Of a stretch of 64,000 bases of DNA, positions 49,854 to 59,930 are shown in pieces. How positions within the stretch are numbered: the first letter of the stretch is position 1; each line of letters begins with the position of its first letter. The notes beneath the pieces are model-generated. The model was given only the letters and a program-made list of their open reading frames with translations. It was not told where the DNA came from and made no database searches. The stretch spans positions 73,363,440 through 73,427,439 of the forward strand of contig NC_062232.1 of the NCBI RefSeq assembly GCF_902686445.1, written 5' to 3'. The position numbers were made by a program, and so were the translations under genes. Source of the DNA: Sciurus carolinensis (taxonomy: Eukaryota > Chordata > Mammalia > Rodentia > Sciuridae).

Positions 49854-50936
49854 ATTGGTCAGTTGTCAGTGGGACCCTGAGATATTGCAGATTTCCTCTA
49901 TTGGCTTATAGTGTCCCTGTAGATTCCCAGTGTATCACCTCCCAGCCTTCAGTAGCCTGAAGTCTTGGAGTAACTTTATAATGCAGTGCTTCCGAGGAAA
50001 GCTGCCCCTAGCCCCCTACTGGTTCCAGGACTTGGAGCTTTCTCTGTGTGGAAAGGCTCTCACTGGGGGCCTACACTGCGCAACTGACCGAGTGGTAGGA
50101 GCCCACCACCAGAGTGTGCAAGGCTACCTGTGGAAGACTCTACCTGCCCTGCCCTGCTCTGATAAGCTGCCCCTATGCATGCCTGCCACCCAGGCCAAGC
50201 TTCACCCAGTGGGGGAGACTCACCCCGTGGCTCTATTTTAGTCTGAGTCTCTGAATGCCTTCTTGAGTCCTGGGTTCTGGAGAGACTGGAGATGCAGTCA
50301 CCCTCTAGTCCCCCTTCTTGGATCGCCCAGTGGAAAGAGCCTGCGGTCAGAGGGGGCAGGGCCACCTGGAGAAGTCTGTGGCTGCCCTGCCCTGATCCCA
50401 GAGGGTGCTTGCGGGTTGAAGCTCTCCGTTGGCTCAGGGACTTGTGGCTGCCTCTGTGTAGAAAGGCTCTCACTGGGTGGTCTGCTCCGAGAAGCTAGCC
50501 TTGAAAGGCGCCTCCTGCCGCAGGGGGCCGGGCTGCTTGGGGAAGTCCCTGGCTGCCCTGTCCTGGTCCCTGAAGCCCCTTGTGGGCCGGAGCATGCTGT
50601 GCTGGCTCTGGGACTTGGAGCTGGTTCTGATCAGAAAGGCTATCACCGGGGGGCCTGCTCCGAGAACCTGGAGAAGCTGGCTGTGTGGGAGGGGCCCACA
50701 GCCAGAGTGTGCAGGGCTGCCTGTGGATGACTCTAGCTGCTCTGCCCTGCTCCGATAAGCCACCTCTATCCGGCCCTGCTGACCAGGCCAAGCTTTACCC
50801 AGTGGGCCAGACTCACCTGTGGCTCTATTTTATTCCGAGTCTCTCAATGCCTCCCCTTCTTGAATCCTGGGTTCTGGAGCGACTGGAGATGCAGTCACCC
50901 TTCAGTACGCCATCTTGGATGGCCTCCTTTTTTTTT
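49854..50936 (-). promoter_or_regulatory. L1-B 5' UTR with nested duplications
   Basis: GC-rich, unrelated in its middle to the L1-A 5' UTR. Segment 50095-50331 reappears at 50685-50922 (offset about 590 bp; AGAGTGTGCA, CCAGGCCAAGCTT, GACTGGAGATGCAGTCACCC shared). A second unit, with GAAAGGCT(C/A)TCAC, occurs at 50051, 50461 and 50634. The 5' tip is CCAAGATGGCG in element sense. The open frames on both strands here have no domain. Confidence 0.78.
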
Positions 50937-50944
50937 AAAATGTT

Positions 50945-51494
50945 GCCACTCTTTGATACATACTTCCCCCTTAGAACTACTTTTGCTACATCCCACATAT
51001 ACTGGTATATTATGCTTCCATTTTCATTTGATTCAAAGAATTTTTAAAAATTTCCTCACTGGTTTATTCAAAGACAAGTTCAGAATTCAAAAATGTGTTG
51101 TTCATTCTCCATATATTTGTATATTTTCTGTACTATTTATTCATGTTATTGTTAAATTTCATTGTATTATGATCTGAAAAGTTGCGAGTGACTATTTCAA
51201 TTTTAGTCCGTATTAGTTACCACTTGATTTATGTCCTACAATAATCAGTATTGGAGAACATTCTCTGAGCAGTTGAACAGATTGTGTGCTCAGATGTTAT
51301 TGGATAAAATATTATGCAGAAATTGTTATGTCTATTTGAACTATATTGTAGTTTAAGTATGATGTGTCTATGGTTAAGTATGATGTGTCTTCATTGATTT
51401 TCTGTTATTGAAAGAAATATTACTATATTAGGGTCTATCAGTTACTTTTTGTCAAGTAAAGATTGTTTTATAAAATTGGGTGCATTAACATTTG
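50945..51494 (-). mobile_element. ancient L1, segment 2 (endonuclease region)
   Basis: Antisense endonuclease text, for example CTTTTGCTACATCCCACATAT, GTGTTGTTCATTCTCCATAT and CATTGTATTATGATCTGAAAAG. It continues segment 1 across L1-B and segment 3 across the provirus. Confidence 0.75.
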
Positions 51495-51500
51495 GTTCAT
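51495..51500. repeat. provirus target duplication, left copy
   Basis: GTTCAT, matching 54408-54413. A 6-bp duplication is the size made by betaretrovirus-type integrases. Confidence 0.85.
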
Positions 51501-51951
51501 TGTTGGGGTCTTTAGCCCCCTTGCTCTTCTCAACCAGCAACAAGGGAAGGGGACTCTCCCCAACAAGGCCAGACCGGGATAGGTAGGGCCAAGTGACCAC
51601 CCGCTCCCAGCCCTCCGGGCGGAGGACAATCAGATGCATCAGGGAGACCAAGCACAGCAGGAACTCATTTATTGAGGAAATCACACAGCTTTTATGTAGG
51701 GTGGTGGCTAGGCGGGAACCAATCAGCTTAAAGGTAAGCAAGGCGCTAGGGGTTCACGCAGGCGAGAGTCCCATAGGACTGTATGGCAAGCACAAGCTGA
51801 TCATGTTCGTGGAACTGTTGTTCACCAATCCCTGACAGTGGTCTGATTTATCATCATTAGCTTTTGAAACCGCCTTTGAGCCTTGATCTTGCTCACCAGC
51901 CAGGAGGTAAGGAGTCAGCCTGAGTTAGTTAACGTGTCATTAGTCCCAATA
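51501..51951 (-). repeat. 3' LTR of the provirus
   Basis: Ends TGTTGGGG and (complement) TATTGGG, the latter a one-base change from the TG start seen in the other copies. Poly(A) signal AATAAA is in complement at 51668-51673; a CATAAAA TATA-like box lies upstream of it in element sense. The purine tract AAAAAAGGGGG is adjacent at 51955-51965. Confidence 0.92.
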
Positions 51952-52269
51952 CATCCCCCTTTTTTGTTTTATATTAAGGGTGTGTCTGTCTTAGGTTGCC
52001 CCTGGGAGGGTCTTACCCGTCATGGAACATCACCCTAGCAGTTTGGGGGTCCGCCTTACTCAAAGGTGTGCCTGTCTTAGGTTGTCCTTCTCTGAGGATC
52101 TTACCTGTCATTGACTACCACCTTAGCACTTCAGGTGGGCCCCTCAGGAGGAGCAGGGCTTAAGGGAGAGACACTTAGACCCCAGTGTCCTGATACGAGT
52201 GATCCATGATCCTATAGGGCTCCCAAACATCATTATGAAGGGCGGTATAATGCTGTCAGACCAGCATGG

Positions 52270-52738
52270 GCTGCACAGACTTAGCCTGGCTTTTTAAGAA
52301 ATGGATAAGCTTACTGATTATGCAAGGTCCAAAGGTGAACACAAGGATAATGGTGATTAGTGGTCCACTAAACGGGAGGAGGTGGGGGAGCCACCGGTGT
52401 AACCCAGTCCAGAGGAAATTAGAGTGGAGCTCGCTCCTACGATGTTCCAGATCTTCTCGTAGGTTTTTGATTTAATCTTGTACAATGCCAGAGCAGTTGG
52501 CATAGAAACAGCATTCTTCACCAAGGAACAGGCAAAGCCTTCCTTCCTTCACCATTAGCAGATCCAAACCACGACGATTTTGCAGGACGACAGCAGCCAA
52601 GGAATCAAGTTGAGCCTGTAGATCTAAGATAATACTGGCAACATAATGCATATCATTAATAATCTGTTGAGAAAGCTTATTATAGAGAGTGAGAGATGTA
52701 ATTATGCCTGAAATTCCTGTCCCTACTCCTGTGGCCAT
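52270..52738 (-). pseudogene. retroviral env, transmembrane subunit remnant
   Basis: The open piece 52738-52472 contains a hydrophobic start, a heptad-like region, the immunosuppressive-type motif LQNRRGLDLL and a CX6CC cysteine group (CCFYANC at its end). A TAA closes it. The same frame continues after the stop to about 52270 and there holds a hydrophobic membrane-anchor-like stretch and a cytoplasmic tail. This is the gammaretroviral/type-D class of TM. Membrane fusion would be its original job; as it stands it is interrupted. Confidence 0.85.
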
Positions 52739-52783
52739 TCCTATTCCTAGTAGGAGGGATATATCATTTATTGCCCTTTTTGC

Positions 52784-53283
52784 TCATGGATTGGAGTGCT
52801 CCACAGATGGCATGGGTAGGGAATGATTATTTGGGAGGATTGTGACCTCTGAGAATAAGAGGGCAAGAGCACATATTCCTGTCCAGTTACCAGGGAGTAC
52901 ATTGAATGCTGGTCTTCCACAATAAAAGCCGTAGCATTTGGGGCACATAGGGGTGTATTTGCAGTGGGAATAGTGACGTTTTTCCCTCATATATTAGGGT
53001 CCAAAGAGCCCATGTCCTCAGTTTGATTAGAGGTTGAGATAAGAAGAAAACAGGTCACATTGGGGGAGGTTAGAGTCAGTGAATTCTCTCCCAGTATCAT
53101 AAAATGGCCACTGGGAAGACTTCCTGCCATCTGGACAAGATGGTGGCAATGAGCCTCCCTGGGGCAGAAGTGGGCCCTCGCTATGTGTAGAGGCTGGCTG
53201 CCCTCATGGTTCCTTTGGATGGGGTGGTAGTAACCATTCCCCAGGTGAGGATGGGCAATAAGTAGGAGGGCAAGGGTTTTCAT
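52784..53283 (-). pseudogene. retroviral env, surface subunit remnant
   Basis: Begins at 53283 with a short hydrophobic signal-like N-terminus (MKTLALLLIAH). It is broken near 52987-52990 by a frame change. The whole surface part is only about 180 codons, well short of the usual size, so part of it was deleted. N-glycosylation sequons NVT, NQT, NWT and NHS are visible. Confidence 0.7.
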
Positions 53284-53284
53284 T

Positions 53285-53823
53285 GGAGTCTGATGTGGTC
53301 CCAGAATCAGATGCAGCTATGGGCATGTTAGAAGCACCAAAAAAACATCAAAGGGGTCGAAGGACTCTCCTTTAAGATCCTCAACCTTGGGAGGAGCAGA
53401 CGGAGATGGATTGGGCTCCTCATTAAAGGTCTCCCTACGTTGTTTACTATGTGGCAAGTTTCCAGAAAGGAGATGCAACAGGAGGAACTGGTGGTTCTTT
53501 AGGCCGCAGCTCTTTGTGGGGAACCTTGGAGCCCCCTTTGGGAGGTCCTGGAGAGAAGCAGGCCTTAAGGGCAGATAATGTAGGGTAGACTCCTAATGGG
53601 GACCCTCCCCTAAATTGATTTCCCTCTTCCTAACAAGTTGTCCTACACGATCGCATGTGGACCAGTCAAAAAGATTAGCAGCAGGAAGCCAAGGGGCCAC
53701 CCGAGTAAAGATGTCGCAGGCTTTCTCTGCCTGTGTATCAGACAACTCAAGGCTCCTACTTTTTAGCATAAGCTTAAGAGCCTTGAGTGCAGGGTCATCA
53801 TATGTGGTGAGTATTTGCCCCAT
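53285..53823 (-). pseudogene. retroviral gag, N-terminal part
   Basis: The frame opens at 53823 with MGQ, a myristoylation-type start, and contains the matrix-like text APWLPAANLFDWSTCDRVG within 76 codons. It stops at 53593. Proline-rich, gag-like sequence follows in shifted frames to about 53300, after which env begins. Capsid, nucleocapsid, protease and polymerase are missing. The W/P pattern fits a betaretrovirus-type matrix; homology is judged by eye. Confidence 0.7.
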
Positions 53824-53935
53824 CCTTTCAGGGATGCCCTTACCTCGGAACTCGCTTAGCCCAATCCACCAGTACTTTCAGTTTTGTAGTCACTCCCTTG
53901 CTTTGGCCACGGCTTCTTTGAATCAGCCTCAAGAA

Positions 53936-53953
53936 GTCCCAGTTTGGGCACCA
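53936..53953 (-). promoter_or_regulatory. primer-binding site, Lys-tRNA type
   Basis: Two bases inside the 5' LTR edge, the minus strand reads TGGTGCCCAAACTGGGAC. It differs from the Lys3-type site at three positions, two of which are the changes expected from CpG decay. Confidence 0.7.
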
Positions 53954-53955
53954 AA

Positions 53956-54407
53956 TGTTGGGGTCTTTAGCACCCTTGCTCTTCTTGACCAGCGACAAGG
54001 GAAGGGAGCACTCCCCAACCAGTCCAGACCAGGATAGGTAGGGCCAACTGACCACCCGCACCCAGCGCTCCCGGCGGAGGACAATCAGATGCCTCAGGGA
54101 GACCAGTCACAGCAGGAACTCGTTTATTGAGGAAATCACACAGTTTTTATGTAGGGTGGGGGCTAGGCGGGAATCAATCAGCTTAAAGGTCAGCAAGGCA
54201 TGGGGGGTTCACACAGGCAAGAGTCCCATAGGACTATATGGCAAGCACGAGCTGATCACGTTCGCGGAACTGTTGTTAACCAATCCCTGATGGTGGTTTG
54301 ATTTATCATCATTAACCTTTGAAACCACCTTTGAGGGCTTGATCTTGCTCACCTGCCAGGAGGTAAGGAGTCAGCCTGAGTTAGTTAACGTGTCATTAGT
54401 CCCAACA
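53956..54407 (-). repeat. 5' LTR of the provirus
   Basis: TG...CA ends (TGTTGGGG to CCCAACA on the plus strand). Poly(A) signal complement in ACTCGTTTATTGAGG. It is the same family as the 3' LTR and as the solo LTR at 63321-63771. Confidence 0.93.
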
Positions 54408-54413
54408 GTTCAT
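54408..54413. repeat. provirus target duplication, right copy
   Basis: GTTCAT, matching 51495-51500. Confidence 0.85.
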
Positions 54414-56900
54414 AAATTTTTACTACCATTATAACCTCTTGTTGGGTTGTTCCCTATATCAATATGCAATGACCTTCTTTGTCACTTCTAATTTTGGTCT
54501 AGAATCTACTTTGTCTGATATGAAAGTAGCTATTCTGGTTTGCTTTCAGATACATTTGCATAAAATATTTTTATTTATTACTTCGCTTCTAGTCTGTTAG
54601 TTGCATATCTTTTGGAGAAAACATTGAGTTGTATCTTTTTTTTTTTACTTTTTTATTAATTCTTAGTTATACATGACAATAGAATCCATTTTGGTAAATT
54701 TATAAAAGCATGGAATATATCTTATTATAAGTAGAACCCCATTTTGTGGGTGGGCACAATTGTGGGGGATTCACTTAAGTATTTTCTTATGTGTACATGG
54801 GAAAATTATGTTAGATTTTTTAAACTGTATCTTGTATTTTAATCCAATCTGTCAGTCTATTTTATTAATTGGAGAACTAATAAAATTACATTCAATCTAC
54901 GTTGGTAGTTGTTTGTTTTCATGACTTGAAATATAGCATTCCATACCCTCCTGGCCTGTAGATGTTCTTCTGAGACAACTACAGTAATTTTGGTTGATTT
55001 GGTTTTATAAGTTGTTTTTTATATTCTTGCAGACTTTAAAATTTTTTGTTCTAAATATTTGATATTTTAACTACAATATGTTGTGGAAAAACTATTTTGG
55101 GGTCCTATTGGAGTTCTAAATGCCTTCAGTGTCTAAATGTCCTTCTTGTTCCCAAGATCAAGGACAATTTCTGCTATTTATTCATTGATTAAGTTTTCTA
55201 TGTGATTAGACTTTATATTCTTTCTTTCCTCAATACCTATGTGCCTTAAGTTTGGTCTTTTAATGTGTCCCAGAGGACTTTCATATTCTTTTTATGGTTC
55301 CTTTTTTTTTCATTATTACTGAACATTCTAATTGTCTTTGAGCCCTGATATTCTTTTTTCTGCTTAATTCAGTCTATTGATGAGATTCTCCACTGAACTT
55401 TTTGATTTGATTCTTTGGATTTTCCATATCCAGAATTTCTGCTTGGTTCATCATCAGAATAGCCATATAGTTAGAGAAATTTCTTTCAAACCCTGTATTT
55501 TCACTCTAAGCTCATGTCTTAGATCTTTTAATTCATTGATCATTTTAACAATCAACATTTTAAATTCTTTGTCTAGCATCTCCTTCTTTTTTATATCTAT
55601 GGGTTTGATAATTGGAGGGTCATTAACTTTAAGGGGTATCTTTTTAACTTTTTAAAAATAGTCTCTGTTTCTGTATTGAAATTTTTGAATCTTCTGGAAT
55701 GGTTATCTCTTCCATTGTTTTATGAGGGCCTCTTTAATGATTAGCTTTCTCTTTTCTATATTCTCTGTCCAGGGGTATATCTCAGTATCAATACACCCAC
55801 TCAGTAATTCACAGTGATATGCACAATCCTCAGCAATGCTCTTAGAGGTTGTGACAACTGCCATTAACTGTGATGACTTGAGAATAAATCATATACTAAG
55901 AAACCATTAAAACTTACTGAAAATATTCTCTACAACTTCACTACTCCAAAAGTGGAAAGGGGCACTAATGCTCTAAAATAGACAGAAAAATAGGTATTAT
56001 AGAAACCAAGATTAATATTAAATTGTATAGATCTTAAAAAAAAAAGAAAAGAAAAAGAATCAAATAGAAAGTACAGGTGAGGCAAGAGAGACAAAAGAAG
56101 AAAAAATAAGAAAAATAAGAGAGCATAAAAAGAGAAAAAAGGAAAAAGAGTGATTCAATCCAATTAACACAACAGTTAAAAAACAAAATTAGATGAAGGT
56201 ACATAATGTCAGATAATAGGTGAAATCTATTAACTCAACACAAAAGATAATACAGTAAAATAAATAAAATAATAGTAAGGAGTGTAAAATTTATTCTCAG
56301 CAAGGTATTTGAGATGACGAGATTTCTTCTGGCCCTTTAATCTTTGTATTCTTCCTGGTATTTGGGGGGTTCAGTAAATGCCTAAACTTGGATGCATAAC
56401 TTGAGTGTCTTTGGACATGCAGATTGAGTTGTCATGTGTTGGTTTGGGAAGCTGTATATTCCTTTCATCTATATCAGCATTCTTCAGAAACTACCCAGAA
56501 TTCAGGCTCTTATACCTATCCACAAAGACATCATTCTGCCCACCTCTGGTGTGAACCTGGGTGGCTACAGCATTTCCATAGGATTTCTGGGTGACTAAGA
56601 ACTCTCACAAAGCTCTGAGGGAATGTCCCTACATTGTCTATGGCCCTGAAGCCAGATCTTTCCCTGGATTGAACCACAGCCTTTTGTGTCCTGTTGAAAA
56701 CACTGCATCTGTGGCTATCAGTACAGACCTCATGTGCTTTTTTGATGTGACTAAGGTAGTTCTAGGAGTTCTGTGATGAATTGTAATACTTGATACCTCC
56801 TACAAGATTAAACTGTGTCAGTATGCAGGGGATGTGTGCATGTCCATGTAGCTATTCTGATTTTTTGTTAAAGCATTTTTTAATATCAACATCCCATTTT
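54414..56900 (-). mobile_element. ancient L1, segment 3 (ORF2 start, ORF1, 5' UTR)
   Basis: Antisense order continues: ORF2 N-terminus (54414-54900, ATGCAATGACCTTCTTTGTC, TTTTAATCCAATCTGTCAGTC), ORF1 (54930-55650, CATTCCATACCCTCCTGGCC, TTAAGTTTGGTCTTTTAATG), and a probable 5' UTR to about 56900. No frame survives. The right boundary is uncertain. Confidence 0.65.
54638..54825 (-). mobile_element. short L1 3'-end insertion
   Basis: Poly(T) then ...TAGTTATACATGACAATAGAATCC, GAACCCCATTTTGTGGGTGG, a 3'-end type unlike the young copies. Eight-base direct repeat TGTATCTT at 54630-54637 and 54826-54833. It interrupts the ancient L1. Confidence 0.65.
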
Positions 56901-58593
56901 AACCCTAACTTTCATTCTGGTTATAGGATAGGAAATATTTAGATTTCCTTAGTGTTGATCTCTCTATAGTTTTAAGTTTACATTTTAACTCCATGATTTG
57001 CAAAGGAAAAGCTTTAGGAATGCTGAAACTTCAGCAATTTTGCCCTGATTTAAATTGATATATATGTATATAATATACATATAATTTAAATTTTAGTTAC
57101 TAGAAACTTATCTTATATCTTAAAATATTTACAACTTCTAAAATGGGAGTAGAGTATTAATTTAATATCACTAGACATGAAAAAATTCAAATTATAATTT
57201 TATACTGTTCACTTTGACTAAAGGAAGGTGATAAAGAAGAAAGGAGTTTGAGATGGAATTTTTTAGTTTTAGGCTAGCTATATAACAAAGTATTTCTCAA
57301 TTTTCAGAAATTTTAGGTGTTAAAATGGAAGCCCAAGGAAGATTGTGGGGAAACAGGTTGCATAGTAACAGTTAAGCAAATTCTTGTGAATGAAACACTG
57401 TTGGGTCTTCAATCACAGTTAAGTGAACTACTTAGAGGAAATAACTCAAAGACAGTACCTGTGCTACATAGCTGAAACTGATTAAGAGAATGTATGGAAA
57501 AATAATTTTTATGGATTTTGAAAAGAGTAGTTGTTCTTTTCTCATTTTCTACATTTTATTTCTAAGCAACAGAAAACCTGCAAAAAAATTATACATCTTT
57601 CACCTAGATTCATCATTTTGATTGATATATGTCTTTCTTATTCATATATATGCATGTTTATATGTATGTCAGTGTATGTATACATGATTATGCTTTCTCA
57701 AATAGTTGAAAGTGAATAGCAACTATTGTCATTCAATGCCTAATACCCCAACATGTATCTTTGAAGAACAAGAGCATTCTTTTGCATAATTACCATACAT
57801 CCAATAAATCAATTAAATTTATATATAATATAAGATGTTAAGATATTTGCCACTCTAGATTTTATAAAAATATAATCAATCATACCAATAATATATTTAA
57901 AATATTTTCTTTTTCCATTTTTTGATCCAATTCATGTTATGGGTTGCATTTAGTTGTCATACCCTCTTTCATCTCAATTAATTGGGAAGACTTCCTCATC
58001 ATTTAATGTTCTTTCACATCACTGACATTTTTAAAGAATTTAAGAATTTTTTTTTTTTTAGTTTCTCCCTATGTGGGCTTGTCCAATAATTTCCTTATGA
58101 TTAAATTTATTTCTGTGTTTTCAGCAATAATCCCTCAGAGATCATGTTTGCTCTCCTTAGTGCACAAATTGACATCAGATATCAATGTGTTCTAATATAG
58201 TTGATGTTAACTTTGCTAACTTGGTGGTGATAGTGTCCATCAGATTTCTCCACAGTAATGTAATCACACTTGTATTGAGTCAATAATCTGCAGAGAAGCT
58301 CCCTAAATTGTATATCCCTAATTTAATCCAGAGACATACTTACTTTTAGAAATAGTTTGGATCACACACAAGATCTTGGCAATATCTAAGTCAAGGCATA
58401 TGCCAGACATAAAATGCTAAAAAATAAAGAAAGAAAGAACAATAAAAAAAACCCTCATGTTTTTATTAGAACAAATAAATTGGAATATGTAATATTAACA
58501 TGAATATGTGAGAAAATCTCTATGAAAAAGCAGAGAAGCTTTCCTTTCTTAGGCTCTCTAAAATTTTGAAATGATATTTGAATAGATTATTAG
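56901..58593. other. no gene; possible ancient L1 3' UTR text
   Basis: AT-rich. Around 57960-58330 the wording (TTGTCCAATAATTTCC, GTTGATGTTAACTTTGC, CATCAGATTTCTCCACAGTAA) resembles 3' regions of very old L1s. No coding frame above about 60 codons that looks real. Confidence 0.4.
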
Positions 58594-58967
58594 TGTAAGA
58601 ACCCAGAAAACCATGCTGGACATGGGAATTGATATAAAGAGGGCTTATTAAGCAAACAGAGTGTCTCCCTGCAGGGTAAGAGAGAAAATAAGAGGAAAAG
58701 AGAAAGGGCACACGCAAGAAAGTGTGAAAATCAAGGAGGAGAGAGAAAGAAAGTGAGTAGGAGAAAGAAAGCATGAGAAAAGATGGCAGGGAAGCTATTC
58801 TTAAGCAGTCAAATTGTGCCAGGCTAACAGGGGACCAATAACGTAGAAGGATACTAGCAAGCTGACTGATGAACCAATAGCTAGCTAGGATGTTCACAGA
58901 CTGACAAGTAGTTGGGAGGCAGGAAATGACCACAGCAGAAAGGGTTGGGGAACAACATTATATTACA
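58594..58967 (-). mobile_element. class I-type LTR, minus strand
   Basis: 374 bp with TGTAAG...TTACA ends on the plus strand. In element sense it begins TGTAATATAATG, has a CT-rich middle and an AATAAG-type signal near the end. It is directly preceded (element sense) by the purine tract ATGGGGGAA, so it is a 3' LTR. Confidence 0.75.
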
Positions 58968-59523
58968 TTCCCCCATTTCTGTTTTTATAAGAAAATCTTC
59001 TGTTCTCCAGTTCTTTCCCACCTTATCTCTCCTTCCTGCCTACATGATTAGGCCTGGTTTTGCAGGTGAGATGTAAAAAGTCCATCCTCCCAGGGGCAGT
59101 CTGCAACTTCCAGACTTCCAGAGGCAGATGGTTTTCATGGGCTTCATTTCCTCGGTTTGACTGAACCCCTATTTCTACACTAACTGCCTGTCCCCAATTC
59201 TGGCTTCATCTTCCCCTCTAATTTTAGGAACACCTTTACTGCTGTAGGGAAAGGGGGATGATGACCACTCTGGCTTCTTCGAGCTGGAAGGGAGCAATGT
59301 GGGGCAAGTAGTTTGGAGCTCCCTTTGTAGAAATTGGGTCAATTGAGGGGTCCATGGTAGAAGTCTGGTTGGGGAAGAGCAGGTTGTAAAGGCATCTGGG
59401 GTGGGTGCTTCTATGAGAGAAGAACAAAAAGACTTGAGTACTGAAATGATATTCAATGAATATCATGAAGATCAATAATCCCTCACCAGGGGTGGAAGAA
59501 CTGAGAAGTTGTTCCCATAACAA
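58968..59523 (-). mobile_element. internal 3' portion of the class I-type element
   Basis: Continues upstream of the LTR in element sense. Two overlapping open frames of about 95 codons (59523-59236 and 59456-59175) are present but I recognise no domain in either. The left part of the element is absent, and no partner LTR is seen. Confidence 0.5.
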
Positions 59524-59930
59524 GGCCTAACAAAGGCAGGAGAGGTCTTTATTTGGGAACTTTAACATTGTCCAGGTTATCAGGAATGTAAACACAACAT
59601 TTAACTCTTAATGTCATTGATGTCCCCAGAAAATATAGTTAAGCTACTTAATGTCATCTGATTTTTGTAAAATATCCCTTTATTGGTATAACCTGTGTTT
59701 AGTAGAGATCTCTATAATCATACTAGCAAACATAGATTAAGCCTACCTGTGTAGCTTAGGAAGGTCTGTAGACCTTAAACTGACTAAAATTTTCTGACTC
59801 TGGCAGTTTCTCTTGATAGTTATCAGGCACATTTGCCTAAGAATCTCTCTTTTGTAGCTTTTAGTCTTTATTCTAGTGGGCTAACACAAGTGTACATCTT
59901 AAGTTACATTTAACTATTATTTCTTTTAAA
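59524..59930. other. unassigned stretch upstream of the envelope-like frame
   Basis: Stops in all plus frames, so it is not polymerase coding sequence. Just before the envelope-like frame, 59917-59938 is pyrimidine-rich and ends in CCCAAG, which has the look of a splice acceptor. I cannot say which element this stretch belongs to. Confidence 0.4.

Larger units (their letters stand above)
44772..50936 (-). mobile_element. L1-B, full-length L1, body
   Basis: Reads 5' UTR (about 50936-49854), ORF1 (49853-48806), ORF2 (48761-44943) and 3' UTR down to the L1-A insertion. With the tail piece at 37649-37759 it was a full-length element of about 6.3 kb. It carries more stops and shifts than L1-A, consistent with being the older host of the nested insertion. 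Confidence 0.94.
51501..54407 (-). mobile_element. internally deleted type-D-like endogenous retrovirus
   Basis: Two LTRs (451 and 452 bp) flank about 2.0 kb of internal sequence. On the minus strand: 5' LTR, a primer-binding site resembling the Lys-tRNA type, gag matrix region, then directly env, polypurine tract and 3' LTR. Pro and pol are absent. A betaretroviral-type Gag with a gammaretroviral-type envelope TM is the known type-D arrangement. By hand I count roughly 40 differences between the LTRs, so it is not recent. Confidence 0.9.

Noticed and set aside
50060..50791. Overlapping frames of 93-155 codons on both strands
   Set aside because: GC-rich L1-B 5' UTR with internal duplications; no conserved domain.
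58520..58933. 137-codon minus-strand frame rich in Ser, Leu and Phe
   Set aside because: Covers the LTR at 58594-58967; composition of the CT-rich LTR explains it.
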